Shown: piece after piece, positions 1-13,800 of the stretch | How the letters are laid out: every line of letters begins with the position of its first letter | Position numbering within the stretch: the stretch's first letter is position 1 | DNA from: Progne subis subis | Lineage: Eukaryota; Chordata; Aves; Passeriformes; Hirundinidae | Direction of reading: 5' to 3' | Assembly: GCA_022316685.1 (NCBI GenBank) | Contig: JAKJHU010000076.1 | Coordinates: forward strand, 2,180,001 to 2,244,000 | Length of the DNA: 64,000 nucleotides | Program-made: the position numbers and the translations under genes | Notes under the pieces: model-generated | Databases searched by the model: none | The model's input: only the letters and a program-made list of their open reading frames with translations | Told to the model about the DNA's origin: nothing

Positions 1-1185
1 TTTATCATGGTCCACTAATTCTGGAGTTAATTTTGTAGTAGAAATTTTGTAGTTTCTTTGTAGGCTTGGGTTTCATTTTTTCAGGAGTGAGTTCAGACAT
101 TTAGTCTTGGTCTTCAACTCGTGTGACAGATTAGGCACCTGTATTGTAATTATGACCAGACATTTTCTGTTCCCAAGGACTTTTCTTGTGTCTTTCTCAT
201 TGATGCCTGGAAGAGTTTAGTAACAGCCAAGGGAGTTAAAAATGGAGCCACTTGCTTCTTCAGTCTTTGATGAGATGAGCTTGTGCAACTGCAGATTTGC
301 TTCATTGTTACATATTAATGGTTAAGAGTGTAGTAGCGCCTAGAAGAGAAGACAAGAACACAAACCAGGCCTCCACCTGACAAATGCCCTCCTTCTTTGC
401 TGGACAAATATGTGACAAAAGGAAAGAAGCAAGGCAGAAAGAGATGGAGGTACACAGGGAGACAGCAGCAAAAATGGAGTGGAAGCTGAATAACTATGTC
501 CTCCAGGTTCCTCCATAAGCCTTTTTCTCTTCAGTCCTTTTAGAGAAGATCTTGTTGCCAATCAAAGTAAAAATGGAGGCTAAAGACTGAACATGCAGTG
601 GGAGAAGGTGGAAGCTTGAAACCTTGAGACACTTCTCTTCTGTCCTGTGAAGAGGGATTGTCACAGGACTGATGTCAGAAAAATGGAAATGGATTAGTCT
701 CAGAGAACCTGTGCAAAAGAGTGGCCAATGAAAGATCTGAATCTCAGTAACACTTCTGTGTCTGTCGCAGCTCAGAGAAAAATGGATTCTTGAATTATAG
801 GAGAGTTTCAATTACACAAATTGCTGGTGCAATGAGTGGTCAAAAGCCTGTATAGAATAGGTCCTTCAGACTGCTGAGCATGATTTCAAGACAAGATATT
901 AAGGATAGATCAAACATGATTCACAACTGTCTGGTAAAAATGCACTACAATAATTTTGCCATGAGGCAGATGAAGTTTGTTAATGGGGAAGGAGTGCATT
1001 AACTCTGGTTTCTCTAAGACCCACACTAAAAATTATTTTGACTTGTGACAGCCACAAGCTGAAGTAATAAAATGAACTTAAACCTGACCCCGCATGCAGT
1101 CTACTAACATCTCTTCTGCCAGACAAAATGCTTTCAGATGTCTCTCCTAAGGCAACTGATTATTGAAAAGCTTTTCTTTTCCCTT

Positions 1186-1211
1186 AAAAAAAAAAAAAAA
1201 AAAAAAAAAAA
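1186..1211. repeat. Poly(A) run, 26 bp
   Basis: An uninterrupted run of 26 A. Upstream is pyrimidine-rich sequence and no polyadenylation signal, so it is not clearly the tail of a retrocopy. Best read as a mononucleotide microsatellite. Confidence 0.9.
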
Positions 1212-2825
1212 GCTTGTGACATACCATTTGCATAGGTAAGATGTTTCTCTTGGATCTCCTCTTCCCATCCTCTATGTTGTTTATGCAGCAGTCAGCAGCA
1301 GTGCTGCATGTTCCTTTCTACCATGGAAATCCACCGTGTGGAATAAGCAGAGGGAATGAGCAAAGGGAAACTTGAGGTGTAACTAGGCAGTTGGACTTAA
1401 GGAAAATAAAGAATAAATGCTTGTCACAGAGCCTGCATGTTAATGATCAGCCAGAGTTGAGAAAACATCGAGTTCAACAGTCATCAGGTGTGACAAAATC
1501 CTCTTTAAGAAGGGAATTCAAGGCCTTACTTTGTTAGGATCAGTTCCAGACCAGGATTTAGTAATCATGAGTTTCAGTGGAGGAATTCCTTTCCTCCTCC
1601 CCAGTTCAAAAGCTTGGTTGCAGCACATGAATGTACGGGGATGACTTCGGATCATTACGTAATGAATTTAGGTGTCTAAGAATAGCAGTCACACTGAATG
1701 GAATAGATGAGAGAAAGTCTGATCCAGCCAACTGGCAATGTGATGGGACCTCTCTCTATATTGCCTGGATTTAGAGAGTGATCTCAGAGGTGGCATTTTG
1801 AAATGGAGATTCAGCTTCTGAAACAGCTTCTGGCAGATAAACACCTGGCCTGTATGCTTCAGGTAAAAGCTGCTGTTTTTTCATAATACTTGTTTGAAGG
1901 AAGAGCCTTCAACAATCCTTGTTTCATAGATAGATTACTCATTCAGGAAGAGTTAAAGATAGACCTTTTGCCTGCAATGATGCCATAAATAACTCTCATA
2001 TGGGAACACTTTCCACATTTCTTGAGCCATGGTCACTGTGCACAGATTCATTGGAAAGCAAGTAGAAAGAAATACAGTATAGCTGAATACTACTGTGCTT
2101 GCACCTTGAAATTGTTTGTAATTTTCAATTATTTACTTGTTCCTTTCATTTTGAAGGCAAGAATTATAAATTCATACAACTTAATGAAAAAACATGAAGG
2201 AGAAGCTATCAGACGCTAGGTAACAAGTTCAGATTACTTCTTCAATGACAGGATTGCACTTTGAGTGTTAAGAGTGAAGGATAAGTGTTGGTTTTACAAC
2301 TAGTGTAGCGGTAATAGGACCCCACTAATGTCTCTAGTGGCATAGAATAAGACAGATTAAGGAACAGTTAACATAAAATGGCATAAATATGTCAGTTCTT
2401 CTGAACAATATGACAAAGGAGAATTCAACAGGAGAGCCATAGACTGGATGCAGCTCAGTTGCCATGATCAAATAGACTGAAAACCATCACACCCTCAAGA
2501 GGTATAATTTTGCTTTTTTTCTGTGCATGTAAGCAGCGTCTGCAAAGGCATATTAAATTTTTTTCCATGTCCTTTCCTCTCTTTACTTTCACCTTAGGGA
2601 TGACACAGACACTTGATCATTATGATTTCCAATGACTCATGCTCAGCAACACAAAGCTAAATTGATTACCAATCCATCCTCCAGGAAATACTGGTGGGTA
2701 TCCTCAGGAATCTAGGTTAGGTTCAGGTAAACATCTCTCACACTGGTTCTTCTGATGACTAGAGCAATTTGGTTTTTTTCTGCTTTCTGTTCCTAACAAC
2801 AGAAGTCTTGTTCTCAGTTAAATTT

Positions 2826-2886
2826 AAAAAAAAAAAAGAAAAAAAAAAAGAAAAAAAAAAGAAAAAAAAAAAAAAGAAAAAAAGAA
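2826..2886. repeat. A-rich microsatellite with spaced G
   Basis: About 60 bp of A runs (8-13 long) separated by single G, a purine-only tract. The overlapping frames here encode only Lys/Glu-rich or Phe-rich low complexity and are not genes. Confidence 0.9.
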
Positions 2887-5800
2887 GTATATACTTGGTA
2901 GGTAAAAAAATCCAAACAACAACAAATAAACCACCCAACAAAACCTTCCAACAGAAAATATAATGATATACCAGAAGAACCATTTATGCATTAAAATCTC
3001 TTCTCAATTTTCCAGAAGGCATCCGAAGCTCATTAAAAGAGGCTTTATTTTAGTGTGGTTGTGGTTTTCATTTTCTCTCTTCTTAAAACAGCTTCTGTCA
3101 CAGATAAATCACTTTCTCTGGCATTTTCAAGCACATGTTTCCTAGCAGTCATGCTAATACCATCACAGGAGAGAAGCATTTAACTATTGATGTTTCACCT
3201 TTATCTCAGCAGTGTGCAATTCTGACTTGCAATTACCATTGAATACAATTTTTCTTCAGGGAAATGTAACCAAAATACAAAATAGAGCCTTTGCCTTAAA
3301 TAATAAAATCAACGAACTTATGCAATGACTGATTTCTGCACTATGCAAATCTGTTATTTTGCATGGTTGAATTGGTGGAATACAAAGAGATCTCCAAGTC
3401 AAGTAATTGTGATAAACCCAAGATGCGGCACACAAGCTTGAGATTTTGTTACAGGCTATGATAAGGACCAGATCAGGGGCAAAATTATTCAGTAATGGTA
3501 TGTTTGCACCAGTGGTTGATTTTACCTGAAATCTGCCTCTATTGTCTGAGTGCCAATCTGTGGCGGCCTTATCTGCAATATTTGCTATGTAACAGCCTTA
3601 TTCAAAAGTTTTAAGGTCAGTGCAAGGCTTCTCATTGCTTTTAACAGTTTTGTGTAAAGCTCTCATTTGAACACGCATGGGAAGCCTCAATTACCGTCAT
3701 CTTCTCCTTGCTTTGAAAATGCGGTCTTGGCCACCCAGCATGAAGAAGGCTTCCTTAGTGCATTATTTGGGTGCTTAAAATCAGGTAGGTTCTCAGCCGA
3801 GTCCTTAAAATGCAGGATCCGAATAGCCATACCCATATCTAGCAATCGTCAGTGATACTACGTTACTAACTGTAGTTTTGTGGAATGAAGATGGGGCCCT
3901 TTGGCCCTGAGGCATTCTGTTGAAGGATCTGGAACAAAGCACTTATTTGGCAGAGAAATACAAGAAAGCACTTGCGATGGCATCTGGATAGATGCTGAGT
4001 AACAAGAAGCTCCTCACTTACTGTCTTCTTATAGACCCCACGTCAAGTCATCACCTTCTTGAGACTCTCTTTTGATCTCTTTACAGGAAAGGAATAGTCC
4101 TCTGCCTTTTTAAAGTATTGCAAAGCTGAATTTTTATTTTCCAGAAAAAATAATAGGTTTCAGCTCCAGACCTATCAAACATTTCTCATGGTTCTTGTTT
4201 GTACACTTATTTTTAAAAAAATGTATGGGAGATGAGAAGACTGAAAGTTAGTGGTCCAAACCAAATTTTAGTGGTTATTACTGTAGCAAATGGTTGGATT
4301 AGGTAAACATATGAACAAGAGCTTTTTCTTCTCAGCACTTTTTTTTTTTTCCCCACAGAAGAATGTGAGCCACTCTTTATTAGGTGTAAATGGTGTATTA
4401 CTGCATCAAGAGATTGATGTTGATTTACATGGGATCATGGCTTGGCTCACTCAAGCTCCGCTCCACTTTGCTGGACTATTTTGTGACTACAATGAGGCAT
4501 CCTACTAATTTCTCCTGCAACCCTATTCCTCACATCTCCCAGGCCATGGTGTTTGTGTTTCCTGATTTTAAAGCCCAGTGTCTTAATTATGGTCAGGAAA
4601 AAAACATAAGGGAAAGGAATGTTCTGATCTGTCTTTTAAGTGCAGTTCTTTCTGGTATTTATTTCAAAGTAATTATAGGAATGGAAATTGCTATGAAAAA
4701 AAGGCAATCTCAGACACTTATGTGTATTTGAGGCAAATCTGCAGACCTTTGTTGACACAAGTTTTATTGCAAGCCATATTTATTTTCCAGCTACTACTAT
4801 GAAATAGCCTTGCAGCAAGGGCTGTCCTCAAGGAGAGGAGAAGGGTAAAGGGCCAGAGGGACTTGCAGTGCCAAAGTCACTTTTTCCTCTTACTCTCTTA
4901 TCGCAGGCAGCTTTTGCTGCCTAAACTGTGAGCCTCTCCTGCCCCCTCGTGCAGACATATGAGCACTGCCAGCAAGTCTCTCAAAAGTTTGCTCGGAGAA
5001 ATAGCACAATAGAACAACACGCAAAAGAGCTTCGAGATGAAGCAGTTGTGCTGAACAGTGTCTTAGAAAGGATAGCCATATGAAGACAGCTGTATAGTCC
5101 TGCATTGGAGTATGTCTCAAGCCATTAACAAAGAGAATTTTCTTCTTGAAAACTTGCTTTTCAGGCTGTAGAACACGTAATCTTATGAAAATTGTAGACT
5201 TGGTGAAAGTATGTTCGTGTGGTCACGCTCAGATTTGACAATAACTGTGTCTAAAATTTTAATCTGAAGAACGGTATCTTCAGGAATTAACCACGGAAAC
5301 ATTAGTTAAGCTTTTCTACTCTACTGCTTCTCTCTCCAGGACAGGTCTCCCACGTGTGTTAAGCCTTCGCTGACATTGCTGGGTCCTGCTGCCTCCTGGT
5401 GCTTCTTACACCCTCATCTGGTACCCAGATGTCTCAGGTTAGACATCGTTCTTCTGGCCTGTGTCTGTCACTACAATGAGTTCTAAAATACTTTTGGGTG
5501 CCCTTAACTGAAAAAAATGTTCAAGGTAAATACCAAGCAGTTTGTCAGAAATGGCATGGTGATCAAAGGCTGAGAGGCACAGCAATACCTAAGCTTTGCA
5601 TTCATATTTCAATGCACAGTTTTATGTATCTGCACCAATACTGCACCATATTCAGAAGACTAGTTGTTTTGTTTTTCTCAGTGCTAACTTAGACAAAATT
5701 TTACTGACGTTAATGGGAGTTCAGCTGAGCAGAATACAACTGGAATCAGGACTGTGGTATTTAGTTGTTTTGGGTTTTTTTTCCTAATACAGCCAGGGTC

Positions 5801-6174
5801 AGAGTGGATTGGTCTGTGTTCCAAAAACATCTTAGCAGAACATATTGAATTACAGCAGCAGCTTTATCACCTTATTTTTGAGGACCAAACTGGGTTATAC
5901 AACTAATGTCATTTAGCATACTGACATTGTCTGTGGCATTAGACACCCTATTTTGGGTGCAGCTTAACTGTTTTTGGAAAAAGAACCATCAGTAGTACAG
6001 GACTGATGAAGAGCAGTGAAGATAAGTGGAATGGTCAGGAATACAAGTCATTTAATTCTTTTTCTTGGTTCCCATCCTGTAGGGTTTGGATCTTTTTCAT
6101 CAGCTTTCTTTGCATAAATGAAATCCTAACATCTCCCCCTCTCAATTCACAAGAAAAGTGCCAAACCAAAAGCC

Positions 6175-6240
6175 AAAAAGCCAAAAAAAAAAAAAGGACA
6201 AAACTCACAACAAAAAACCCACCAAACAACAAAGAGAGGA
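6175..6240. repeat. A-rich, mostly C/A tract
   Basis: A 13-A run at 6183-6195 followed by CAAAA and CACAACAAAAAACCC-like sequence, nearly free of T. It resembles the tracts at 7667, 25745 and 38320 in composition. Confidence 0.75.
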
Positions 6241-7666
6241 AATTGCTTCTGTGATTACTGTGTATGGACTCTTGAGACCAGATTTATAAGGTCTCCTGGT
6301 CTCTAAACTGGCTTTGCTTACTGGAAAACATTCTCACAATCAGCAGGGCGTCATCATGTTGTACAAGAGAGGGGTAATGGTGGGCCACTTGAATAAACAA
6401 ATTCATAGAAGAAAAATCCCATAACAGTTATTAAATATGAGGATACAACCTCTCTGTCAAGAATTCCCTAAACTGGGAATTGTTGAAGCCCACGTCTTTC
6501 CCAAGGTAAGTACAACAATAATCTTGCTGTGCTGCTTCACTTCCTAGCAACTGATAGCCACTGCCAAAAAAATAGATATTCAGGTAGCTGATCTTCAGTC
6601 TGGTCCTACCATTCTATTCTTAAGGAGTCTCTTAATCTGAAACCCAATGAGAGCAAATAAGTTGTGATTTACAAGGAAAGAAAGTGAATAGAGAGTAATT
6701 CACACACTCTTCCCAGTACCCAGTAGACCTGGCTGCAAATGTACAAGTAACTATGAAAACAGAACTGAAAGCCACGAAGAGCCATAAATGGATTCATCAG
6801 ATCTGAAATTTAAATAATTCAGCTTAGAAAGATTAAGTGGCGGTGGTGTTGTTATCGCAACTTTTTTAAGGCCTCGATTAATTCTAGAGAAAGAGAGCCA
6901 ATGCACCTTTAAAACTTTCTGCTTAATCAAGTATAGCGAATGCTCATTTAATGATTGTCTTTTTGTACCAACAAGAAGTAACAACGCTTTTAGCAAAAGA
7001 AATGGCATGAGAGAGAAATTGCCTAATCAGCCCTACTCATGCAGTGCTTTGTGAGAGAGATTATTGAATTTTCAGTCTCTGCAGAATTTTAATGAAGCTC
7101 TGTCTTGCTGGAAAATCCAGCCCTTTGTCAATAAAGTTCAATAACTCGACCACCCATGTAATAAGATGTACTGCCTGCAATCTTTCACTTGCCAAAGCCA
7201 GAGCCCTGCTGGAGTCTCCCTGAAAGTTGGAAGTACTCATTTGTGTTGTGTATTTTCCTACAGTCTGCATGCAGCGGAATTTGTATTTCCTGTAGTGAAG
7301 GTATTTATAGTGTGGTAGAGAAAAAATTCAAATTTGTCTCAATGTGCTGGTTGCTATCCTAATAGGAATATTGCCCTGCTGAAAGGGAATACAATTAACC
7401 TGTCTTTAGGACCACATCTGTCACAGCTTCATTAAGTTACAAAGTAAGTAACAAGGTACTGAGGAAGACAGAGGGAGTGAAAGGTGTTTCAGTAATGTCT
7501 GAGCTGAGGTGAAAAATTAATGGGCAGAGAAATTCAGAAGGTCACTAAACAGGAGAATATCCTTGCATCACTGCTGTTGCTTGCTATCAGAAGAAAAGTG
7601 AGACTGCTGATCTGCCAAACTAGACTGAGCAAATTTCAAGGGATATACACAAACCCCTCCAATAGC

Positions 7667-7823
7667 CAAAACCCCAAACCAAACAAAAAAACCAAACAAA
7701 CCAAACCAAACCAAACCAAAACAAAACAAAACAAACAAACAAACAAACAAAACAAAAAAAAATAAACCCCACCCAAACCAATAACAACAAAAGCACCAAA
7801 AAACACCAAAGAAAAAAGCTAAG
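7667..7823. repeat. C/A-only low-complexity tract, (CCAAA)n/(CAAA)n
   Basis: About 155 bp made almost only of C and A: several CCAAA units, then CAAAA and CAAA units, then A-rich sequence with CCC blocks. The opposite strand reads as a Phe/Trp/Cys-rich 133-codon frame, which is an artefact of the repeat. Confidence 0.9.
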
Positions 7824-10800
7824 TTAATTTGGTTGGATGTGTATAGAGTGACTGTTATGTATACACCAAATTTTAGGGTTAAAAATAAACAGAAATTGCA
7901 GGGATGTGAGCAGGCTTTTTTCTGTGGGTTAACTGGCCACACTGAGGTCCTCTGTGATGCTGGTTTCAAACAGAAGTTCTACATTTCTGGATTAACAGGA
8001 CCTTTTGTTAATGAAAATTTCATTGTGCCACTAACTTACTGCAGTGAGAAATTGTTTTTATATTAACTATGTTTTTTCCATGAAAAAACCTTTGCTGAAG
8101 CAACTTCTATACCAATTGCTCTCTAACTCTGGACTGTATTCCAAGATGAGCAAAAAAGGAATTAAAACTTCTGAAGAGGAATTTGTAAAAGAAAATCCAT
8201 AGGCAGAAGTGGGGAGCTGGGATTTGATAAAACAAGGAGAAGACTCTGTCTCCTCTGATGAGAGAACACAAAGTTATTGAAGATAATATTATCAGAAACT
8301 AGTGGAGTAATACAGAGAATAGCACAGAAGCAGATTAGCCACAGCAGGAGAAAACTTGAAATCAACCCGGACATCAAGGTGGTTATGGAAGTGAAGAAAC
8401 CTGTCGAATATCTGTCATGGAGAGCAGCAGGAAGTGTGAAGATATTCTTGTCCTGGCTGCCTATAAATGTCTTCCAGACTATGGTTTACATTAAATGAAG
8501 CTAATAGCACAAAGTTAGATGGACAGAATAGACAGGGAAGTAATTAGAGATTCTCAAAGAATGAAGAATAAGCAGCCAAATAATAGTAGTGCAATGGATG
8601 GTGTTTGCTTTATGGAGACAGTAGAAGATCAGGAAGGTTTAATGAAGATTCTTATAAGCTATGGAAATCTGTCAATTAAAATAGTGTAAGTAGCTGGAAA
8701 TGTTGCGGACTACTTTGGAGAAGAATGTTTGTCTGCTGCCTCATAAGAAACCTTGTGGAAGGATGCCAGAAATGCATTAGAAGTTTCACAGTGATTGCTC
8801 TGGAAGAAAAAGGACTAAAAACTGGTGACCCTAGGTTTGGGTAGCTTTTAAGCTGGGTAGGTAGTGTTCTGGAGTTCTTGCTACCCTGACCAAAATACTC
8901 ATCAAGTCATCTAGATTAAAGGAGATGTGAGTAGTAAAGGGCTCCTTTTCCAAAGCTGGTCACAGGTAGCATTATGATCCTCTGGGAATTTTATGACACT
9001 CACTGTTAGAAACGGGAAGAAATGAGATAGGAGACAGGTAAATATGTCAATAAGAAATATTAAGAAACACTGCTAAAACTGTGTATTTTTTAGTAAATGA
9101 AAGAATTAACATGGAAATAGAAGAAAGCAGATAGAGGAAGGCAAGGAGAATGGGTAAGAGTAAGGGAAAGAGGAAATGGAGATGATGGCGCTGCTGAAGT
9201 ACAATTTAATAGAATGGAGCTGTCCATCATATTGAAAACTAATATAAGTAGAAAGACAAATTATTAAATACTTGCAGAAGAATTGTTTTCTTGTCCAGCC
9301 AGAGCTAATCCCATAGCAGGATAAGATTACGAACTGAATTTTTAAGAGAAAGAGACTTCTTTCCTGAGTACTTGCTGGTAAATAGGTTGGAATTGGACTA
9401 GCAGATAATGTATTGGAGAAAGGAAATTTATAAATAAGGTGATGAAGAGAGTAGGCTTTTGAGCCCTCAGAAACTGCCTGTTAAAAAAGTGTGAACTAAG
9501 CATCTATTTTAAAGGATGTATGTACCAGGAAAGATCTAGCTGCCCGAAAAGAGAAAAAGAGAGAAAACACCAGAGGAAGAAACACACGGAAGTTAATGTT
9601 TGAGGCATATGATGTGTCCTAATAGCAATGAAGAGAGAAGAAAGGATTGCCAGCAAGGCTAGAAATCAGAGAGGGTGTGGCAAACAATGAACTTGCATGT
9701 ACCAGTGTTTGTTTGCTGGAGTCAGATAATTGCCAGAGCATTTGTGGTTTATGTCTTAGAACAAATGTCTGGGAAGAGTCCAGGCTTTGTCTTACTGAGT
9801 GTACAAACCAACTGAGATTAACTGATTACTCATGAACACAAGGTAAGAACATTTTCCTCAGTACTTGCCAAGCAATACTCTCCAAAGGTGGGTGTAGATT
9901 AGCCAAACCTTTAAAGAGTAATTTACTTTCCATCTCCTAAGTTATTTAGACGAGGTAAAATGTGCCATTGAATGATACAGCCTAGGTCAATCGTGAGACA
10001 TGTTGCTTCATGCAGGGGCTACTGGCCTTTATGTCAAAGGGAGTCTGAAAGTCCCTTTTAGTTTTACACCTCATTAACACAAATTATTACATTTCATCTT
10101 CTTCATATTGAGACAGCACTTTTTATAGAATAGTGTGTTCTCTGTGTTCAGAGTGAGTAGTATTTTATTACAGGATAGGATTCTTACTATATCCCTTTCT
10201 ACTAGTGTGAATCCATAATTAAAAGGTATTACATTAAGCAGGTGCATGATTAAACTCTAGGTGGGACAAAGAGATGGTACTTCAGCAAAATGATTTAGAG
10301 GAGGATGTGTATTTGTGCCCAGACTTCCCTGAAAACCCACCTTATTCATTCCTGAGTGTACATCCTGTATGCAATTCCATAAGATACAAGCGGCAGCAAG
10401 TGGAAGCCAGTAACATGTGAAATGCATGGGTTTCTATGAGGCAGAGAAATTCCTGCCAACCTTTCCAAGCCTAGAGTTCAGCTGCAGTCTTGCAGATGAA
10501 ATCTATGTAGGTCATTGTGGCTAATGATATATCTGAGAGCTATTTTCTTTCCTGAAAAGGTACGAATAACTGTGAATAGCTGGATACCTCTCTGAGTTGA
10601 AATGGCATGAGATAACAAGGTTTAATTACAATAAATTACAAGTAATTTTAACCTTGTTAAGAGCCCACATGAAAGGTAAGAACTATTCCTATTTCTATGT
10701 TTATTCCTATGTTTGCTAAACCATTTCCTTCATTTTGAGCAATTTTTAAATTTACTCTTGCTGACTAGTATTGTGTTTGAGTATTTTGCTTTAAGTGAGG

Positions 10801-13800
10801 CACCACCATATGGGTTAAATACTTGTTCCTTCTTCTCCTGTGTTTAGTCCTTAATTTAAGATACTAAACAAGCACGAAGTTTAGTAATACAGTAAAATAA
10901 TTATGCTAATGAATATGCAAAAGTCAATCCTGCTCTGAAAATAAGCATATGTGATAAAACATATAAATAATGTGATAAAACTGTAAAAAATATATGAAAC
11001 TGAAACTGATGCAAAACTGCACTGGGACAGTGTAGCAAGTGTATTTTCCTCAAAGAAGCATCACTACTGGAAAAATCAGCACTGCAGTCAAGGGCCCAGG
11101 AATATCCTTGACCTTTTTGAACAGGTATTTTTTTGCCTTGGGTACATTTTGTTTCATTTCTAAAGTAAAACTTAGGTTAGTGGAGCATAAGTTTTTTAAT
11201 TAGAAAATACTGATAATCATGTTACTCTTCTTAGTTGCCATTTTAAATTTCACTAAGGTACCGTGATTCACTATATACTATGTATTTTATCTTCTTGTGG
11301 AAATAATACTGAGACTGCTCTTATGATATCTGCATGGTCTCCCTAAAAGGAGATATTTTAACATGCTGGCTGCTTCCTCTCTGCATGCAGGACAAAAGCT
11401 GAATGGGTCAGGGAGGCTGAAAGCAAGCTCCTTGTTCTTGAAGCTGGTAGGAGTGGTTTCAAGCACCAGCTAAGTGCTTGGATTATATAATAACTGCTGG
11501 CATACATCATCACAGGTATTTCATGCCTTTTATTTCCTTTGGTTCTGTATCAATGATTTCAGAGTATACTAAGTGATGTATGTGAGCGCCAATATGCTGA
11601 TAAAAGTCCAAATTGCAAACCTTGCTCTTTCTTTCTGAATGCCTATCCCCACCTTCACCACATTATGTAAGGATGTTCTCTTTCAAGACACAAAATAAAA
11701 GAGTGCTTTACAACAATGACAAAAATCCTACTTGTGAATCCACTCCTTTAAACTTTGCTCTTTCTTCTCTTTTGTATTAAACATATCTATATCTCCAGTG
11801 TTGTTTAATGTCTGCCTCTATGTTTACTCTTCTTGAAGAAAGTGTGGGAGCGTAGGTTGCCTTGTGAAAGCAAGGAATTCGGGGTAGAATTCTGTTATCT
11901 TTTTTTTTTTTCTGTATTATATCCCAACTTTTCTTGATTAATGCTGTGCTAAAGCTAGAGGAGGATCTTTTATTTGCTTGGCCTGACTTCCTCATCCTAA
12001 AAGGCACTTTGATTTGCATGGAAGGAATGTCATTGGAAAGATTATACAGAAAGGGGCTTATTTGAAGGAAAGCTGATTGAGAAAGCTTATTTTTAAAAGT
12101 CTGGTCCTTTTAGTTTTGTATTATACTTTAAATTAGTTCTTTACCCTTTATACTTCTGTGCTCTTGGTATGAAATAAAAAGTTAAAAATAAGTATTTTTA
12201 AGATACCATAAATTCTCAGACACATTTTCCCCAAGAATGTGGAGCCTTAAAGCTGAGATCCAAGGAAGACTTAGATGTCCTATTGAGAGCTGGGGAAAGG
12301 TTAGCAAACCTAACCTCATTCCTGCTCCCTTCCTGGGTGTTAGAGCAAAGGACAGCAACGGGTGGAGCAGGGCATAGAGTGCATAGAGCAGTTGCTCTCA
12401 GCCAGATTGTTGTGGTTTTAGAAAGGAGGTCTTGATGGGTGGGTCCAGAACCATCCCCAGAGGAGCAACATATATTAGTAGAAGTAGATAGACTCAATTT
12501 TTATAAAAACCAATGATAGACACTAATGGTAAAATGAGATAAATCACCCTCAGCTGGAAGCACTAAAGGTCATTTGTGATTTAGTACTCAGAGCAGCTTT
12601 GGAAAGGCAATCCTATCCTCTTCATTAATCATTAAAAGTCCTGTACTGAATAGCTTCTTTGTCTGCAAAAATTACAAGATGCAGAAAATTTTATATTTTC
12701 CCTCCTTGATGTTATTTAATTTTGTATTTTTCATGTGTAACGCCCAAAGGCATAGCTTGTCCTTTTCCTAATTCTTTCTCCAAAGTCTCTTATTTCTGAT
12801 GCTGTAGTAGAATGACACTCCTGCCTACTTCAACATCTCATTGTATAAATGACAAAGAGAAAAGAAGAGAAAAAGTTTTAAAAGGAATAGGAGGCATTTT
12901 GTGTCCCAGCTTTGCACAGCATCAAAGCTCAGATCTTGTCTTGTGTCTAGCAGCAAATCTTGTCTTGCTGCTAATGAAAAGCCTTCTGCCATAGAAGACA
13001 TATTTGCTGCCTCAGTGGGCCAGTGGCCTTCCTCTAAATTCATTGTTGAAGGACCCTCTTCCAGACTAGCTGGGTAAAGTATATTATACTCTATGAGTAA
13101 TGTAGGAGACATATATATGTACACATTGATACATTTTCCAGCCCTCTGGGGAAATGTGAAGCTCATAATTATCCCACTAACGTTAATTTCTGCTTAACAC
13201 TGGAAACAATAATTTTTAAAAATCAGTTTATTCTAGTGAAACGTAAAGAAAATAAATTAGCTAGCAGATATGAAAAATGAAGAGGGGCTATGAATTTCAC
13301 AATTATCCGAGACTTAAGCAGAGCTTTAGGTCTTCCCTGTTAAGTTCATTTGGTAGAGAAAAATATCTAATTTTTACAACTTGTGAGAATAGGGGTCAAT
13401 TTCTTTCCAAAACTTAACTTTTGTCTGGAGCTCCATGTTTCCTTGGATAACCCTTTTGTCAGTCATGACAAATATATTCCCAAAGACTTCTGGAGACTTT
13501 TAACTTTGATGAGCAGTTCAATCAACACACTCAGTAATGACATGACTTCTAATGGATTAGAGCTTTTTTTTTCACATACAATTGGGATGTGTCTCTTCCT
13601 ATAAACAGGTTAGAGAGAATAAGCATTTCTGAATTGTCACGACAATTTCATCTAAGTCTGTAAGCTGTTATAGCTTACAATTTGAGAACAATTTAATTAT
13701 GTGAACATTGCAATGGTAATAAGGAAGACCGCTTATTGCTAGCTCACAGCAGAGATTATACATGATAGGTAATGAGACAAAGCTGGCAGACAGTAGTAAA

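Noticed and set aside
4330..4508. Strong polypyrimidine-CACAG acceptor followed by an open frame of about 50 codons
   Set aside because: No donor site or homologous protein could be named; the frame is of a length expected by chance.
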